From: Nodosilinea nodulosa PCC 7104
GTDB lineage: Bacteria > Cyanobacteriota > Cyanobacteriia > Phormidesmidales > Phormidesmidaceae
Length of the DNA stretch: 64,000 bases
Direction of reading: 5' to 3'
NCBI RefSeq assembly: GCF_000309385.1
Contig: NZ_JH976537.1
Location: 1,092,527 to 1,156,526 of the forward strand
The translations under genes were made by a program, and so were the position numbers. Of this stretch, positions 56,501 through 63,644 are shown piece by piece. Each line of letters opens with the position of its first letter. The first letter of the stretch is position 1. The notes beneath the pieces were generated by a model. That model had not been told where the DNA came from. It worked only from the letters and a program-made list of their open reading frames with translations, and did no database searches.

Positions 56501-57277
56501 CTTAGCGCTAGATCGGTAGGTACCCAACAGCGCCTGTGGCTCAAACAACTGCTCCATGTCGTCCAAAATCAGCAGGGTCCGGCGCTGCTCCAGCTGGTCG
56601 AGGACCCAGTCAACGGCGGCCAGGGGCGATAGGGCCGGCGCAGCCGGGTCGAGCCATTGCACAATGGCGGCCAGTACCGCTTCATCGGCGGCATTGGGGG
56701 GCAGTGCCAGGTAGCCGCAGTGCTCCATCTGAGGGCCGATCGCGGCGGCGATCGCGGCGGCCAGCGTGGTCTTCCCCATCCCTGGCAGGCCCCACAGCAC
56801 CACTGTGCGGCAGCGATCGGCCACAATCCACTGGCTGATCCGGTCTAGCTCGGCTGCGCGCCCATCACAGTCGGTCAGGTCAATGCGGGGCGTGTCGCGC
56901 ACCACCAGGGCCGGGCGGGCAACCGTTGGGGTAGCGGTATCTAGAGGCGGTGGTGGCGGTCCTTTTTCGTCGAGATCTGGGTCCGCCATTCGCTCCTGAG
57001 CCGCCCAGGTCTGAAGCACATTTTGAATATTGCGCTTGGTGACGCGAATGCCTCGACTGTCGACATCTACCAGGTCTGTCAGAAACTGCCAGAGCTTGGG
57101 GCCAACATCTTTTTTAAGATAGTCTTCGGTGTAGCCCACGGTGGGAGTGGCCATGGCCGAATAGGTCTTGTTCTCCCATGACCCCTTCAGCACCAGGCGC
57201 TCTACATCTTTTAGAGGGCGACCCTTGCGCTCTACGGCAACCTGGTTGATGAGAATAGCGATGTCCTCAAAGTCCAT
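53537..57277 (-). CDS. STAND-type NB-ARC ATPase with VMAP-type HTH and WD40 repeats
   Basis: 1246 aa from ATG 57277 (MDFEDIAILINQVAVERKG). Residues 1 to about 100: N-terminal helical domain typical of cyanobacterial VMAP-linked proteins (RLVLKGSWENKTYSAMA, YLKKDVGPKLWQFLTDL). About 140-450: NB-ARC ATPase with Walker A WGLPGMGKTTLAAAIA and Walker B RTLLILDDMEQL. Then pentapeptide-like turns (LSGVNFSHLAIWQGDLRRV). About 575-1200 holds 14 WD40-type blades (for example WLASSADDQTLRLWSAVSG, VLASASHDGTLRWWSL), enough for two 7-bladed propellers. C-terminal YEGVNIRGATGLSDTEQ is also seen in related proteins. A signal-sensing, oligomerising switch is inferred; the ligand and output are unknown. Nearby terminator 57380-57412 is on its leader side. 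Confidence 0.9.
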   Translation of the reverse strand: MDFEDIAILINQVAVERKGRPLKDVERLVLKGSWENKTYSAMATPTVGYTEDYLKKDVGPKLWQFLTDLVDVDSRGIRVTKRNIQNVLQTWAAQERMADPDLDEKGPPPPPLDTATPTVARPALVVRDTPRIDLTDCDGRAAELDRISQWIVADRCRTVVLWGLPGMGKTTLAAAIAAAIGPQMEHCGYLALPPNAADEAVLAAIVQWLDPAAPALSPLAAVDWVLDQLEQRRTLLILDDMEQLFEPQALLGTYRSSAKAMQRLFHQGAERRHQSCLIWVSREKPADLSQVQGPRVRECALGDLAIEGVRPLLQTSGSPTVSAEDWAALAECYGGYPLVLRGVGAILRDLYQGQPRALLQAPNLAVPMVVQRTFSEALERLLPEEWALLYGLALAQEPITRDDLLATLQPALEDAVVQSVLGRGWVVGVATEGSDLVLSLRPIVQSMVLERLRGELMAELETESLGWLQRLPLVTMTAREVVQERQRAVVLVPLADGLRRHYATKELLAAKGDRLLKTLSSLANRPGYGASNLIHLCQHLGLGLSGVNFSHLAIWQGDLRRVSLQGADFSQAQFSDTAFATALGRDPVAAFSPASAPSHRRYLATGDHEGRLLLWDLKRGKLEWMFDEDQSQGVRSLAFSPQGDLLAVGTETGQIWLWPVGATYQTDILNDHQAAVGALAFSPDGGQLASGDDSGRLCLWEVASGFCQGRLESHYGAIHSLAYSAAGDRLVSGGDDQRACLWQTRDRTLLKDFQARSTANLRTAGFLADPNAPACPAIPFAAGYDDHCLTIWNLETGLPCWILPAEVQALPALAISPDGRYLVCSRQNFSVSVWDIPDRRACYTLPSLGAPVWALAFSADSRYFVTGSNYTIKLWSAKRGQCWRSFLSQAHRVGCLAFSADPATASSADHGSGTILTGHDDTHLRLWQIRSDSPYASGPRTLVGHGGLVRTVALSADGQWLASSADDQTLRLWSAVSGESQWVWPTAAPATLLSFSPAGPWLASASLAGHISLWNITTGSCIGDLEGTPDSPSALAFSVDGRWLIVGARDGTIGLWPLHSRVGEVSPENQGPEPRILSGHQGQVHGLAVSLDGAVLASASHDGTLRWWSLADILAGVSSQEPALGQWRHPTEQWLQGVTTSPTGEILAITSEAAQVEVWAVETNHCPHVLRGHSQDIWQVSVSPSRTHLVTASQDDEIRVWALDSGLCQQTLRPDRPYEGVNIRGATGLSDTEQRMLKSLGAIVSY

Positions 57278-57379
57278 TGGCCAGACAGCTACAGATGACC
57301 CCAAATCTTGGCCTCAGTTTAACCTGAATTTTTCAGAACTTTTGGGGGCGAGCCTAGGTCTGATCGGGCTAATCGAACC

Positions 57380-57412
57380 CAAAAAAATTCCCCAGCCCGA
57401 GGGCCAGGGAAT
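57380..57412 (-). terminator. strong terminator in the NB-ARC/WD40 gene leader
   Basis: On the minus strand: ATTCCCTGGCCC with GGGCTGGGGAAT (11-bp stem incl. 2 wobble pairs), followed by TTTTTTT. It lies 103 nt before the NB-ARC/WD40 start. Either a short RNA ends here or the gene is controlled by attenuation. Confidence 0.75.
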
Positions 57413-57625
57413 GATCAGGGTGCATCTACCAGTTCATATTTCAGCGCTGGATTGATACATCAGGATGGTTTAGGACAGATTTTGCTACAGTGCCGAGGGA
57501 GATGAGATGAGTGGGGCAGTAGGGACGTGAGGCCTGGCAGCATTTTTATTCAGGGCTAAGGGCGGGAGAAGAGGCCGAAATGGGCCATCATGTAAGACTT
57601 TCAGGGACACGACAGGGAGAATATC

Positions 57626-58546
57626 GTGGCTGATGCGCTAAGTTTGACCGCCTACGACCTCTGGAAGTCCTACGGTGACGAGGCCGTGGTGCAGGGCATT
57701 AGTTTTACCCTGGCACCGGGGGAGATCGTTGGCCTGCTAGGACCCAACGGGGCGGGCAAAACCACTACTGTAGGCATGCTGTTTGGCACGGTCATTCCCA
57801 CCAGAGGATTTGTGCGGTTTGGCCCCTGGCAGCTGCCGGGGCAGGGGCAGCTGGCCCGCGCCCAGATGGGCATTGTGACCCAAGAAGACAACCTCGACCC
57901 AGACTTTACGGTATTCAACAACCTCACCCACTTTGCTCACCACTACCGCATTACCGGCGCGCTGGCCCGGCAGCGGGCGGGGGAACTGCTGGCGTTGGTC
58001 AACCTGGAGCATCGGGCCGACGCCCAGGTTGACGAGCTCTCCGGCGGCATGAAACGGCGATTGGTGCTGGCCCGCGCCCTGCTGAACAACCCCAAGATTG
58101 TTTTTCTCGATGAGCCCACCACTGGCCTTGACCCGGACGCGCGGCAGGACTTCTGGCGGCTGGTGCAGCAGCTTAAAGCCAGTGGCTGCGGGATTTTGCT
58201 GACCACCCACTACATGGACGAAGCGCAAAGGCTTTGCGATCGCCTGCTGCTGCTCCAGAGGGGCAAAGTGATCGACGAAGGGTCCCCCAGCGACCTGGTG
58301 GCCCGCGTCATCGGCCGAGAAATTGCCGAGGTCGAAGGGGTGGCCCCAGACCCGCTCAGGGATCTGGCTGCTCGCCAGGGGGCCTGGTATCGCGCCTTTG
58401 GCAGCGGCTACCTGGTGTCCCTACCCGACGCTGACCCCGACGCGATGTGGCAGCAAATCCAGGCCCATCGCCCCACCCGTCTGCGGCGGCGGCCAGCTAA
58501 CTTAGAAGATGTGTTTCTCCGCCTCACCGGGAGCGTGCTGGAATGA
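57626..58546 (+). CDS. ABC exporter ATPase, NodI/DrrA-like
   Basis: 306 aa from GTG 57626, with AGGGAGA 57614-57620 as ribosome-binding site. Walker A GLLGPNGAGKTTT, Q-loop QEDNLDPDFTVFNNL, signature VDELSGGMKRRLVLARAL, Walker B KIVFLDEPTTGLDP, H-loop ILLTTHYMDEA. The C-terminal about 80 residues end in RPANLEDVFLRLTGSVLE, the hallmark of the DrrA/NodI subfamily that exports lipids, drugs or lipo-oligosaccharides. The next gene overlaps by 4 nt (ATGA), so this is a two-gene exporter. Substrate unknown. Confidence 0.95.
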   Translation: MADALSLTAYDLWKSYGDEAVVQGISFTLAPGEIVGLLGPNGAGKTTTVGMLFGTVIPTRGFVRFGPWQLPGQGQLARAQMGIVTQEDNLDPDFTVFNNLTHFAHHYRITGALARQRAGELLALVNLEHRADAQVDELSGGMKRRLVLARALLNNPKIVFLDEPTTGLDPDARQDFWRLVQQLKASGCGILLTTHYMDEAQRLCDRLLLLQRGKVIDEGSPSDLVARVIGREIAEVEGVAPDPLRDLAARQGAWYRAFGSGYLVSLPDADPDAMWQQIQAHRPTRLRRRPANLEDVFLRLTGSVLE

Positions 58547-59322
58547 AGCTGATCACCGCCACCCCCTGGGGAGTCTACTCGGTCTGGTGGCGCCACTTTC
58601 AGGTGTACCGCAGCACCTGGCTGGTAAACTTTTTGCCGCCCATCTCTGAGCCAATCGTGTACCTGCTGGCCTTTGGCTACGGCCTCACGCCGCTGGTCGG
58701 CGATGTCGAATATTTGGGCCAAAGGGTGCCCTACCCGCAGTTTTTGGCGGCGGGCATGATTGCGATTGGAGTGTTGTTTCAAGCGTTTTTTGAGGGGGCT
58801 TACAGCAGCTTCATTAGACTGAATTTTCAGAAGACCTGGCAGGCGCTGCTGACCGCACCCCTGAGCTTTACCGAGGTGTTTTTGGGCGACTGGTTCTGGG
58901 CGGCGACGAAGGGGGCGATCGCGGGCACCCTCACCGGCCTGGTGGCGGTCATCGCCCATCTCTACGACCTCTCTAGCCTGGTGCTATCGCTGCCGCTGAT
59001 TGTGCTGGGTAGCCTTCTGTTTGGGGCCTTTGGCCTGCTGGTGGCCGGGGTTGTCAACAAGGTTGACCAGGTAAATGTGCCAATCTTCCTCATCGTCATC
59101 CCCATGTTTACCCTCTCCGGCACCTACTTTCCCAGAAGCACACTGCCGCCGCTGCTGGAAAGCATCGCCAACCTGCTGCCTTTAGCGGCTCTGGTGGACC
59201 TGCTGCGCTGGCCCATGGGGCTTCCTCCCCAGTGGCCCCTACTGCTGCTGTGGCTGCTGGGGTGGATGGTGGTAATGGCCCGGTTGGCAGCCCTGCGGAT
59301 TTACCCCAGGCTGTTTAGTTGA
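58543..59322 (+). CDS. ABC-2 type permease, NodJ-like
   Basis: 259 aa. Six predicted helices; N-terminal WWRHFQVYRSTWLVNFLPPISEP, then FGYGLTPLVGDVEY, FLAAGMIAIGVLFQAFFEGAYSSFIR, FGLLVAGVVNKVDQVNVPIFL and a C-terminal PLAALVDLLRWPMGLPP. These fit ABC-2 membrane proteins such as NodJ and DrrB. It overlaps the ATPase by 4 nt (ATGA), which implies tight coupling. Substrate unknown. Confidence 0.94.
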   Translation: MKLITATPWGVYSVWWRHFQVYRSTWLVNFLPPISEPIVYLLAFGYGLTPLVGDVEYLGQRVPYPQFLAAGMIAIGVLFQAFFEGAYSSFIRLNFQKTWQALLTAPLSFTEVFLGDWFWAATKGAIAGTLTGLVAVIAHLYDLSSLVLSLPLIVLGSLLFGAFGLLVAGVVNKVDQVNVPIFLIVIPMFTLSGTYFPRSTLPPLLESIANLLPLAALVDLLRWPMGLPPQWPLLLLWLLGWMVVMARLAALRIYPRLFS

Positions 59323-59530
59323 CAACCGCCCTCGCCCCCTGGGTCGCCCACACCCACAATCCCCCAGCGGATTTCTCCTGCGGCCAAGGCGGCGATCGGG
59401 GGTCTCCTAGCCAGAGCCGCCCTGTGTAACGCTTTGCAAGCAATGGTGGGTAAACCGTTAGAAACTATCGACGCGGGTGGTCCCAAAGGCTAGGGTTGTG
59501 GTTGTTTTATAGGGCTTCAGGTCGCCTACG

Positions 59531-59878
59531 ATGACCGTTCAACCTCGATCGTCTGCATCAACCATTATTCTCACCAACATCGAAACTGTTCCCGGCAAAA
59601 CCATTACGCAGCATTTGGGTTTGGTTCAGGGCAGTTCGGTACGCGCCAAACACATCGGTCGCGATATTGCCGCCGGGCTTAAAAATATCGTCGGCGGTGA
59701 GCTTAAGGGCTATACCGAACTGCTGCAAGAGGCCCGGCAGGAGGCCACTAACCGCATGGTGCAGGATGCCCAGCGGCTAGGCGCTAACGCCATTGTTAAC
59801 GTACGCTTTGCAACCTCATCGCTAGCCCAGGGGGCGGCGGAGCTGTTCGCCTACGGTACCGCCGTACGGGTGGATTAG
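59531..59878 (+). CDS. YbjQ-family (heavy-metal-binding domain) protein
   Basis: 115 aa, single domain: ILTNIETVPGKTI, SVRAKHIGRDIAAGLKNIVGGELKGYTEL, EARQEATNRMVQDAQRLGANAIVNVRF, FAYGTAVRV. The family forms small pentamers and has been linked to metals, but no function is established. The next gene starts 2 nt after its stop and encodes a related domain with a membrane anchor. Both genes follow the ABC exporter by about 200 bp, but are probably a separate unit. Confidence 0.9.
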   Translation: MTVQPRSSASTIILTNIETVPGKTITQHLGLVQGSSVRAKHIGRDIAAGLKNIVGGELKGYTELLQEARQEATNRMVQDAQRLGANAIVNVRFATSSLAQGAAELFAYGTAVRVD

Positions 59879-59880
59879 CT

Positions 59881-60321
59881 ATGGATGGACTGATTGTTTT
59901 TGCGATCCTGCTAGGAATTGGCTACTTTTTTGGCACCCGGGCCGAAAAGCAGCACTTTCAGCTTTTGCAGCGGCGAGAGCAGGCCATTGGCGGGCTGATG
60001 CTCAGCACCGCAGGAGCTAAGGTATCTCTGCCCAAGGCTCAGCAGGCGCAACTGTTCACCGGTAGCGTAGTGATATCGTCAGACTTCTTTAAGACGTTTA
60101 TCGCCGGGATCTTAAATTTATTTGGCGGGCGCATTACGGTTTATGAAAGCCTGCTCGAGCGGGGCCGCCGAGAGGCCCTACTGCGGATGGAGGAGGCAGC
60201 CCTAGCCTGGGGCGCAGACCAGGTGGTTAACATCCGCATTCAAACCGCTGAACTCGGCGGCAACAGCGGCAAGGGCGTTGTGGCCCTGGAGGTGATTGCC
60301 TACGGCACCGGCGTGCGCTAG
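59881..60321 (+). CDS. membrane-anchored YbjQ-like protein
   Basis: 146 aa. One N-terminal membrane helix (GLIVFAILLGIGYFFGTR), then a YbjQ-like domain: LFTGSVVISSDFFKTFIAGI, GGRITVYESLLERGRREALLRMEEAALAWGADQVVNIRIQT, VALEVIAYGTGV. It has the same block order as the gene 2 nt upstream, with an added anchor. It converges with the TMEM165 gene, with 19 nt between them. Whether the two proteins co-assemble is not known. Confidence 0.87.
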   Translation: MDGLIVFAILLGIGYFFGTRAEKQHFQLLQRREQAIGGLMLSTAGAKVSLPKAQQAQLFTGSVVISSDFFKTFIAGILNLFGGRITVYESLLERGRREALLRMEEAALAWGADQVVNIRIQTAELGGNSGKGVVALEVIAYGTGVR

Positions 60322-60340
60322 CCCAGGGCCAGGGGGTGTT

Positions 60341-60964
60341 CTACACCATCTCCACGGCGGCAACCAGCCCAAAGACAATGAACAAAAAGCCGCCAACGGT
60401 CATTAACCAGCGTTCTGAAATGCGCCCGGCGATGAGTTTGCCGCAGGCCACGGCAATCGCCGCACAGATCGCGTGGCCCAGGGTCGCCCCCAGCACTACC
60501 CCCACCGGGTGATTGGCCGCCGCCAGGGCGATGGTGGCAAACTGGGTGCGATCGCCCCACTCGGCCACAAACGTGAGGCTAAAGGCCTCGATCAGCACCA
60601 TTTTGATCGACCATGTGCCCACCCCAGCCTCGCGCGCTTCGACGGCCTCCAGGGCGTCAGCCTGCTCATCGTCTAGGCTGCCCGGCCCAACCATGCGGCC
60701 AGCATCGTACAGCAGCTTTAGCCCGAAGCCTAGAAACAGGGCCACCGATATCCCTTGCACGAAATGCTTAGGGAAAACCGTGATCATTTGACCGATCGCC
60801 ACCGACAAAACCGTCATTACAAACAGCGCGGCAGTAACCCCTACAAACACCCAGCGGCGGGGATGCCGGGTGGCCAAAATCATGCCGATAAAAAAGGTCT
60901 TATCCCCTAATTCGGATAGGGTGATGAGTAATAAACCAGCGGTAAATCCGGTCAGGGGGTGCAT
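60341..60964 (-). CDS. TMEM165/GDT1-family transporter, probable manganese exporter
   Basis: 207 aa from ATG 60964 (MHPLTGFTAGLLLITLSELGDKT); the 16 extra N-terminal codons to 61012 are probably leader. Both signature motifs are present: LSELGDKTFFIGMIL and AEWGDRTQFATI, each in the first helix of a three-helix half. The acidic loop between the halves (SLDDEQADALEAVEAREAG) is typical. Cyanobacterial and plant members (Mnx, PAM71) move Mn2+ or Ca2+. The upstream leader 61046-61180 reads as a yybP-ykoY Mn2+ riboswitch, which strongly supports manganese. Ribosome-binding site: GGAG a few nt upstream. Confidence 0.95.
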   Translation of the reverse strand: MHPLTGFTAGLLLITLSELGDKTFFIGMILATRHPRRWVFVGVTAALFVMTVLSVAIGQMITVFPKHFVQGISVALFLGFGLKLLYDAGRMVGPGSLDDEQADALEAVEAREAGVGTWSIKMVLIEAFSLTFVAEWGDRTQFATIALAAANHPVGVVLGATLGHAICAAIAVACGKLIAGRISERWLMTVGGFLFIVFGLVAAVEMV

Positions 60965-61045
60965 GCTCGTCTCCAGGATTGTGAAACCTGAGCGGGCATG
61001 ATGGATACTCAAAAGAACTCCACCAAGCCCACGTCAGTTGTGGAC

Positions 61046-61180
61046 TCAGTGAAGGTCTCGCTTGCGAATGCACAGTTCTAATTTACGGTGCTAATTCACC
61101 ATCTGAGCCAGGCTCATCGCCAGTATGTTGACTCAGATAATTGAGCTGCGCTACAGCTCTAAGCTACTCCCCTTCATGAC
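61046..61180 (-). promoter_or_regulatory. yybP-ykoY manganese riboswitch
   Basis: Reading the minus strand: ATGAAGGGGAGTAGC at the 5-prime end (GCTACTCCCCTT on plus, 61163-61174) carries the L1 core GGGGAGTAGC. GAGTCAACATACTGGCG (61118-61133 region) carries the L3 core CAACATACTGG. The 3-prime flank GAGACCTTCACTGA (61046-61059) pairs back: TGAAGG (61171-61176) with CCTTCA (61050-61055) forms P1. These are the family signatures. It lies about 80 nt from the TMEM165/GDT1 start, on the same strand. In this family Mn2+ binding turns expression on. The expression-platform hairpin was not resolved. Confidence 0.85.
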
Positions 61181-61384
61181 TTAAACCATATCATAGATAG
61201 CAGATTTAAGCGTAATTAAAAATACTGATTAAGGTCATAGGATGCAGTCCTTTATTTCATAATTCAATCATTTTTGAGCTGGACAGATTTCATTTTTTAT
61301 TCATATTTAGTTGTTTGCCAGGGAAAGATTCTCTAGACTATGATGTTTTTTTGATGACCAAAATAATTTAAACTGGCGGCCAAA

Positions 61385-61993
61385 ATGCCTAAATCAATTC
61401 CCTATCAGCCTTTGGTTTTGAGGCTTTTACACAGTATTAGTGGCGGGCTCGCGATCGCTGCTTTAGTTACCGGCTTTTTGGTTTACAACGCCTACGACGG
61501 TCAGTTTGGCTCTATTCCTTTGCCGTTGCTGCCAGATATTCAGGGCATTCATGGCACGTTTGGTCTTTTCTTTTTGCTGGTATTTCCCGCTCTCGCTATC
61601 TATAGTTTCCATTGGGGATACCGGCGATTGTTGTTTCCTGACTTTTGGGCGCGACTCAGCCATCAAGTCGGTAAGCCCGGCTGGTGGGCAAATCTTCAGC
61701 GACTTCTAAATACCGCTATACTCTTGGCCAGTACGCTGGCCGTAGTTACCGGCAGAATGATGCAAGAAACCTGGCTTCCCGCTGGCGAGGTAGACCACAT
61801 TTGGTACCGGCTGCACCTGGCCGCGTGGCTGGTACTGCTGCTCACGCTGCTGGGCCATATTGCCATGGGGCTTAAGGTTGGTGGAGTGCCTCTGCTGCTA
61901 TCAATGGCTCAGACAAGGTATCGTCCTGAGGATTCGCCACTGCTTTGGGTAGGTTATGTCCGAGAAAAGTTTCGCGAGCGATTTGGGCGTTAG
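61385..61993 (+). CDS. b-type cytochrome (cytochrome b561/Ni-hydrogenase-b-like)
   Basis: 202 aa, four hydrophobic helices: LLHSISGGLAIAALVTGFLVY, GIHGTFGLFFLLVFPALAIYSF, LLNTAILLASTLAVVTG, YRLHLAAWLVLLLTLLGHIAMG. Candidate heme ligands are His near 17 (LLHS), 53 (GIHG), about 145 (YRLH) and about 159 (LGHI). It is membrane-bound and probably shuttles electrons. No partner gene is adjacent, and the function is not readable. Family length is typical. A small interrupted membrane ORF follows. Confidence 0.85.
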   Translation: MPKSIPYQPLVLRLLHSISGGLAIAALVTGFLVYNAYDGQFGSIPLPLLPDIQGIHGTFGLFFLLVFPALAIYSFHWGYRRLLFPDFWARLSHQVGKPGWWANLQRLLNTAILLASTLAVVTGRMMQETWLPAGEVDHIWYRLHLAAWLVLLLTLLGHIAMGLKVGGVPLLLSMAQTRYRPEDSPLLWVGYVREKFRERFGR

Positions 61994-62025
61994 GTCTTAA
62001 TTAATAATTTCCGAACACTGTGTCT

Positions 62026-62223
62026 ATGAAACGTACAAACGCTCCCTTAAAAGATGTTGAGCTGGTAGTGATCGGCGGCATTTTTGCCGCATTCATTTTG
62101 CCGCTATTGGCCTATTTATAGCGGCGGCTCGTTCGCTTAAAATACCAGCAACGGCGCAGCCGCTACGATTGGGTGATCGCAGCTATTGACGGCCTTGAGC
62201 TAGCGATGGCCCAACAGCCTTGA
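62026..62223 (+). pseudogene. small membrane-protein ORF interrupted by an in-frame amber codon
   Basis: ATG 62026 gives 31 residues ending at TAG (62119-62121): MKRTNAPLKDV then one helix (VVIGGIFAAFILPLLAYL). The same frame continues after TAG for 33 more codons (RRLVRLKYQQRRSRYDWVI, AAIDGLELAMAQQP) to TGA 62221-62223, with a positive-inside pattern just after the helix and a plausible amphipathic end. A one-base change of the TAG would restore a 65-aa protein. It could be a 31-aa protein, a disrupted gene or readthrough. No Shine-Dalgarno is seen. Confidence 0.35.
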
Positions 62224-62234
62224 TGAATCGCAGA

Positions 62235-63251
62235 CTAGGGCCAGTCTGCGATCGCCGTAGTCGACTGCACCCGGTGCATACCCGCTTCGGCAAAGCGCTG
62301 GTAGGTGTCCTCCGCCTGGTCGGTAAAATCGACCACGTTGGGGACCACCACTGGGGAGGCGCAGTCGTCGAGCAGGTAGACCTTTTGGGCCAGGGCCGGG
62401 TCGGTGGCCTGAATGTCGCTGAGCAGGTCGGCTACCGTCCAGGCGACGCAGTGGCTCTTGGCCTGTCCAGCGATAACGACGGCGTCAAACGACCGCAGGG
62501 TTTGAATCAGGGGGGTGTTTTTCTGGGCGATCGCACCTCCCTGCGCGTCCGCCATCACCTCGGGGCTGAGCACCGAGTAGTTTTCGGTCAGGGGGTTGCT
62601 GCCCTTTAGCTCAAAGCGGGTCTGGCTCTGGCGGGCGATGGTGTGAAAGAAGCAGGCCTCTTCGATCGCGGGTACCAGGGCGTGGCCAATGCCCCCCAGC
62701 ATGGAGTGGTAGGGCCAGATGGTGAGGGGATATTTGCCCCGATCATCGAGGGTTTTGGTGTAGTGCAGGGCGTACTCCTGCAGGTCGCGGGGGGAAGATA
62801 GGTTGGCGGCGACGGCTGGGTTGACCCGCCACTTGCCCTGCACCACATCGTCGTAGTGAATCAGGGTCATGGGCGGCGGGTTGTTGCCCTCGGCATCGAC
62901 CCAGAAGTAGGGGTGAAACACCTGCATGGTCTGGTGGGTGTCGAGGGTGGCGGTAATGCTGGTAATTTGCCCCAGGTTGCGGTAGATAAACTCGCCCAGG
63001 CGGCGGTTGTCGTCAACGGCTCCCTGGCCCGATCGCCCGCCAACAAACAGCTCAAAGCCCGGCAGGCAGAAGGTGTTTTGCACATCGATCAGCAGCAGGC
63101 AGAGGCGGCGGCTGTCGTCGCTGGCGGGGGCAATGCCGTGGGTGGCGGCCCAGGCTTTGGCGTCGGTGGCCCGCTGCTGGTAGGGCACGGGCCAGATTTC
63201 GCCGACCCGGTCGGGGTCAAAGAAGGGGGGAATCGGCAGGGTTTGCGTCAT
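62235..63251 (-). CDS. isochorismatase/nicotinamidase-like cysteine hydrolase
   Basis: 338 aa. The isochorismatase-like core has LLLIDVQNTFCLPG (catalytic Asp near residue 55), a central GKWRVNPAV (Lys candidate), and AGQAKSHCVAWTVADLLSDI (catalytic Cys near 268). It is longer than nicotinamidases (about 210 aa) because of an N-terminal about 45 residues and an insert (DYHSMLGG region: WPYHSMLGGIGHALVPAI). The substrate could be nicotinamide or another amide. No NAD-salvage partner gene is adjacent. No signal peptide. Confidence 0.88.
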   Translation of the reverse strand: MTQTLPIPPFFDPDRVGEIWPVPYQQRATDAKAWAATHGIAPASDDSRRLCLLLIDVQNTFCLPGFELFVGGRSGQGAVDDNRRLGEFIYRNLGQITSITATLDTHQTMQVFHPYFWVDAEGNNPPPMTLIHYDDVVQGKWRVNPAVAANLSSPRDLQEYALHYTKTLDDRGKYPLTIWPYHSMLGGIGHALVPAIEEACFFHTIARQSQTRFELKGSNPLTENYSVLSPEVMADAQGGAIAQKNTPLIQTLRSFDAVVIAGQAKSHCVAWTVADLLSDIQATDPALAQKVYLLDDCASPVVVPNVVDFTDQAEDTYQRFAEAGMHRVQSTTAIADWP

Positions 63252-63383
63252 GGCGGCTTGGGGAAAAAAGGGCGATCGCTGTCTGATCCGAAATCGGATT
63301 TGGTAAGCCCCGATTCATGATCAGGAACCCCGCAGAGGCGCAGCATGCTGCGCCCCTACAGGCCCATTTTATTGGCGATCGCC

Positions 63384-63644
63384 CTACGATCGCATCCCTC
63401 GGCGGCGGGTCATCACGGCAACGTATTCGCCGCTGCGCCCGGTGGGGATGGGGTCTGACCAGGCGACGCGATTGCCCTTGGGGCAGGCTTCGCCAACGCT
63501 GTAGCCCAGCGCCACCAGTTGGCCAATGGCATCGGTGATTACGCCGTAGTCGCCCAGCAGAATGTGCCGCAGGGTTTCTTGGCGGTAGGTGGGCAGGGTG
63601 AAGGGTACGGGGGACTCATCCCCCGAGGTGGGTTCTAAAAACAT
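63384..63644 (-). CDS. small conserved-looking cyanobacterial protein
   Basis: 86 aa. Pattern PVPFTLPTYRQETLRHILLG DYGVITDAIGQLVALGY, GEACPKGNRVAWSDPIPTGR, ending GEYVAVMTRRRG. No family named. The length, lack of overlap and codon pattern suggest a real gene; I believe there are cyanobacterial homologs but cannot confirm. The strand is that of the hydrolase at 62235 and the two are 132 nt apart. Possible ATG at 63644. Confidence 0.6.
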   Translation of the reverse strand: MFLEPTSGDESPVPFTLPTYRQETLRHILLGDYGVITDAIGQLVALGYSVGEACPKGNRVAWSDPIPTGRSGEYVAVMTRRRGMRS

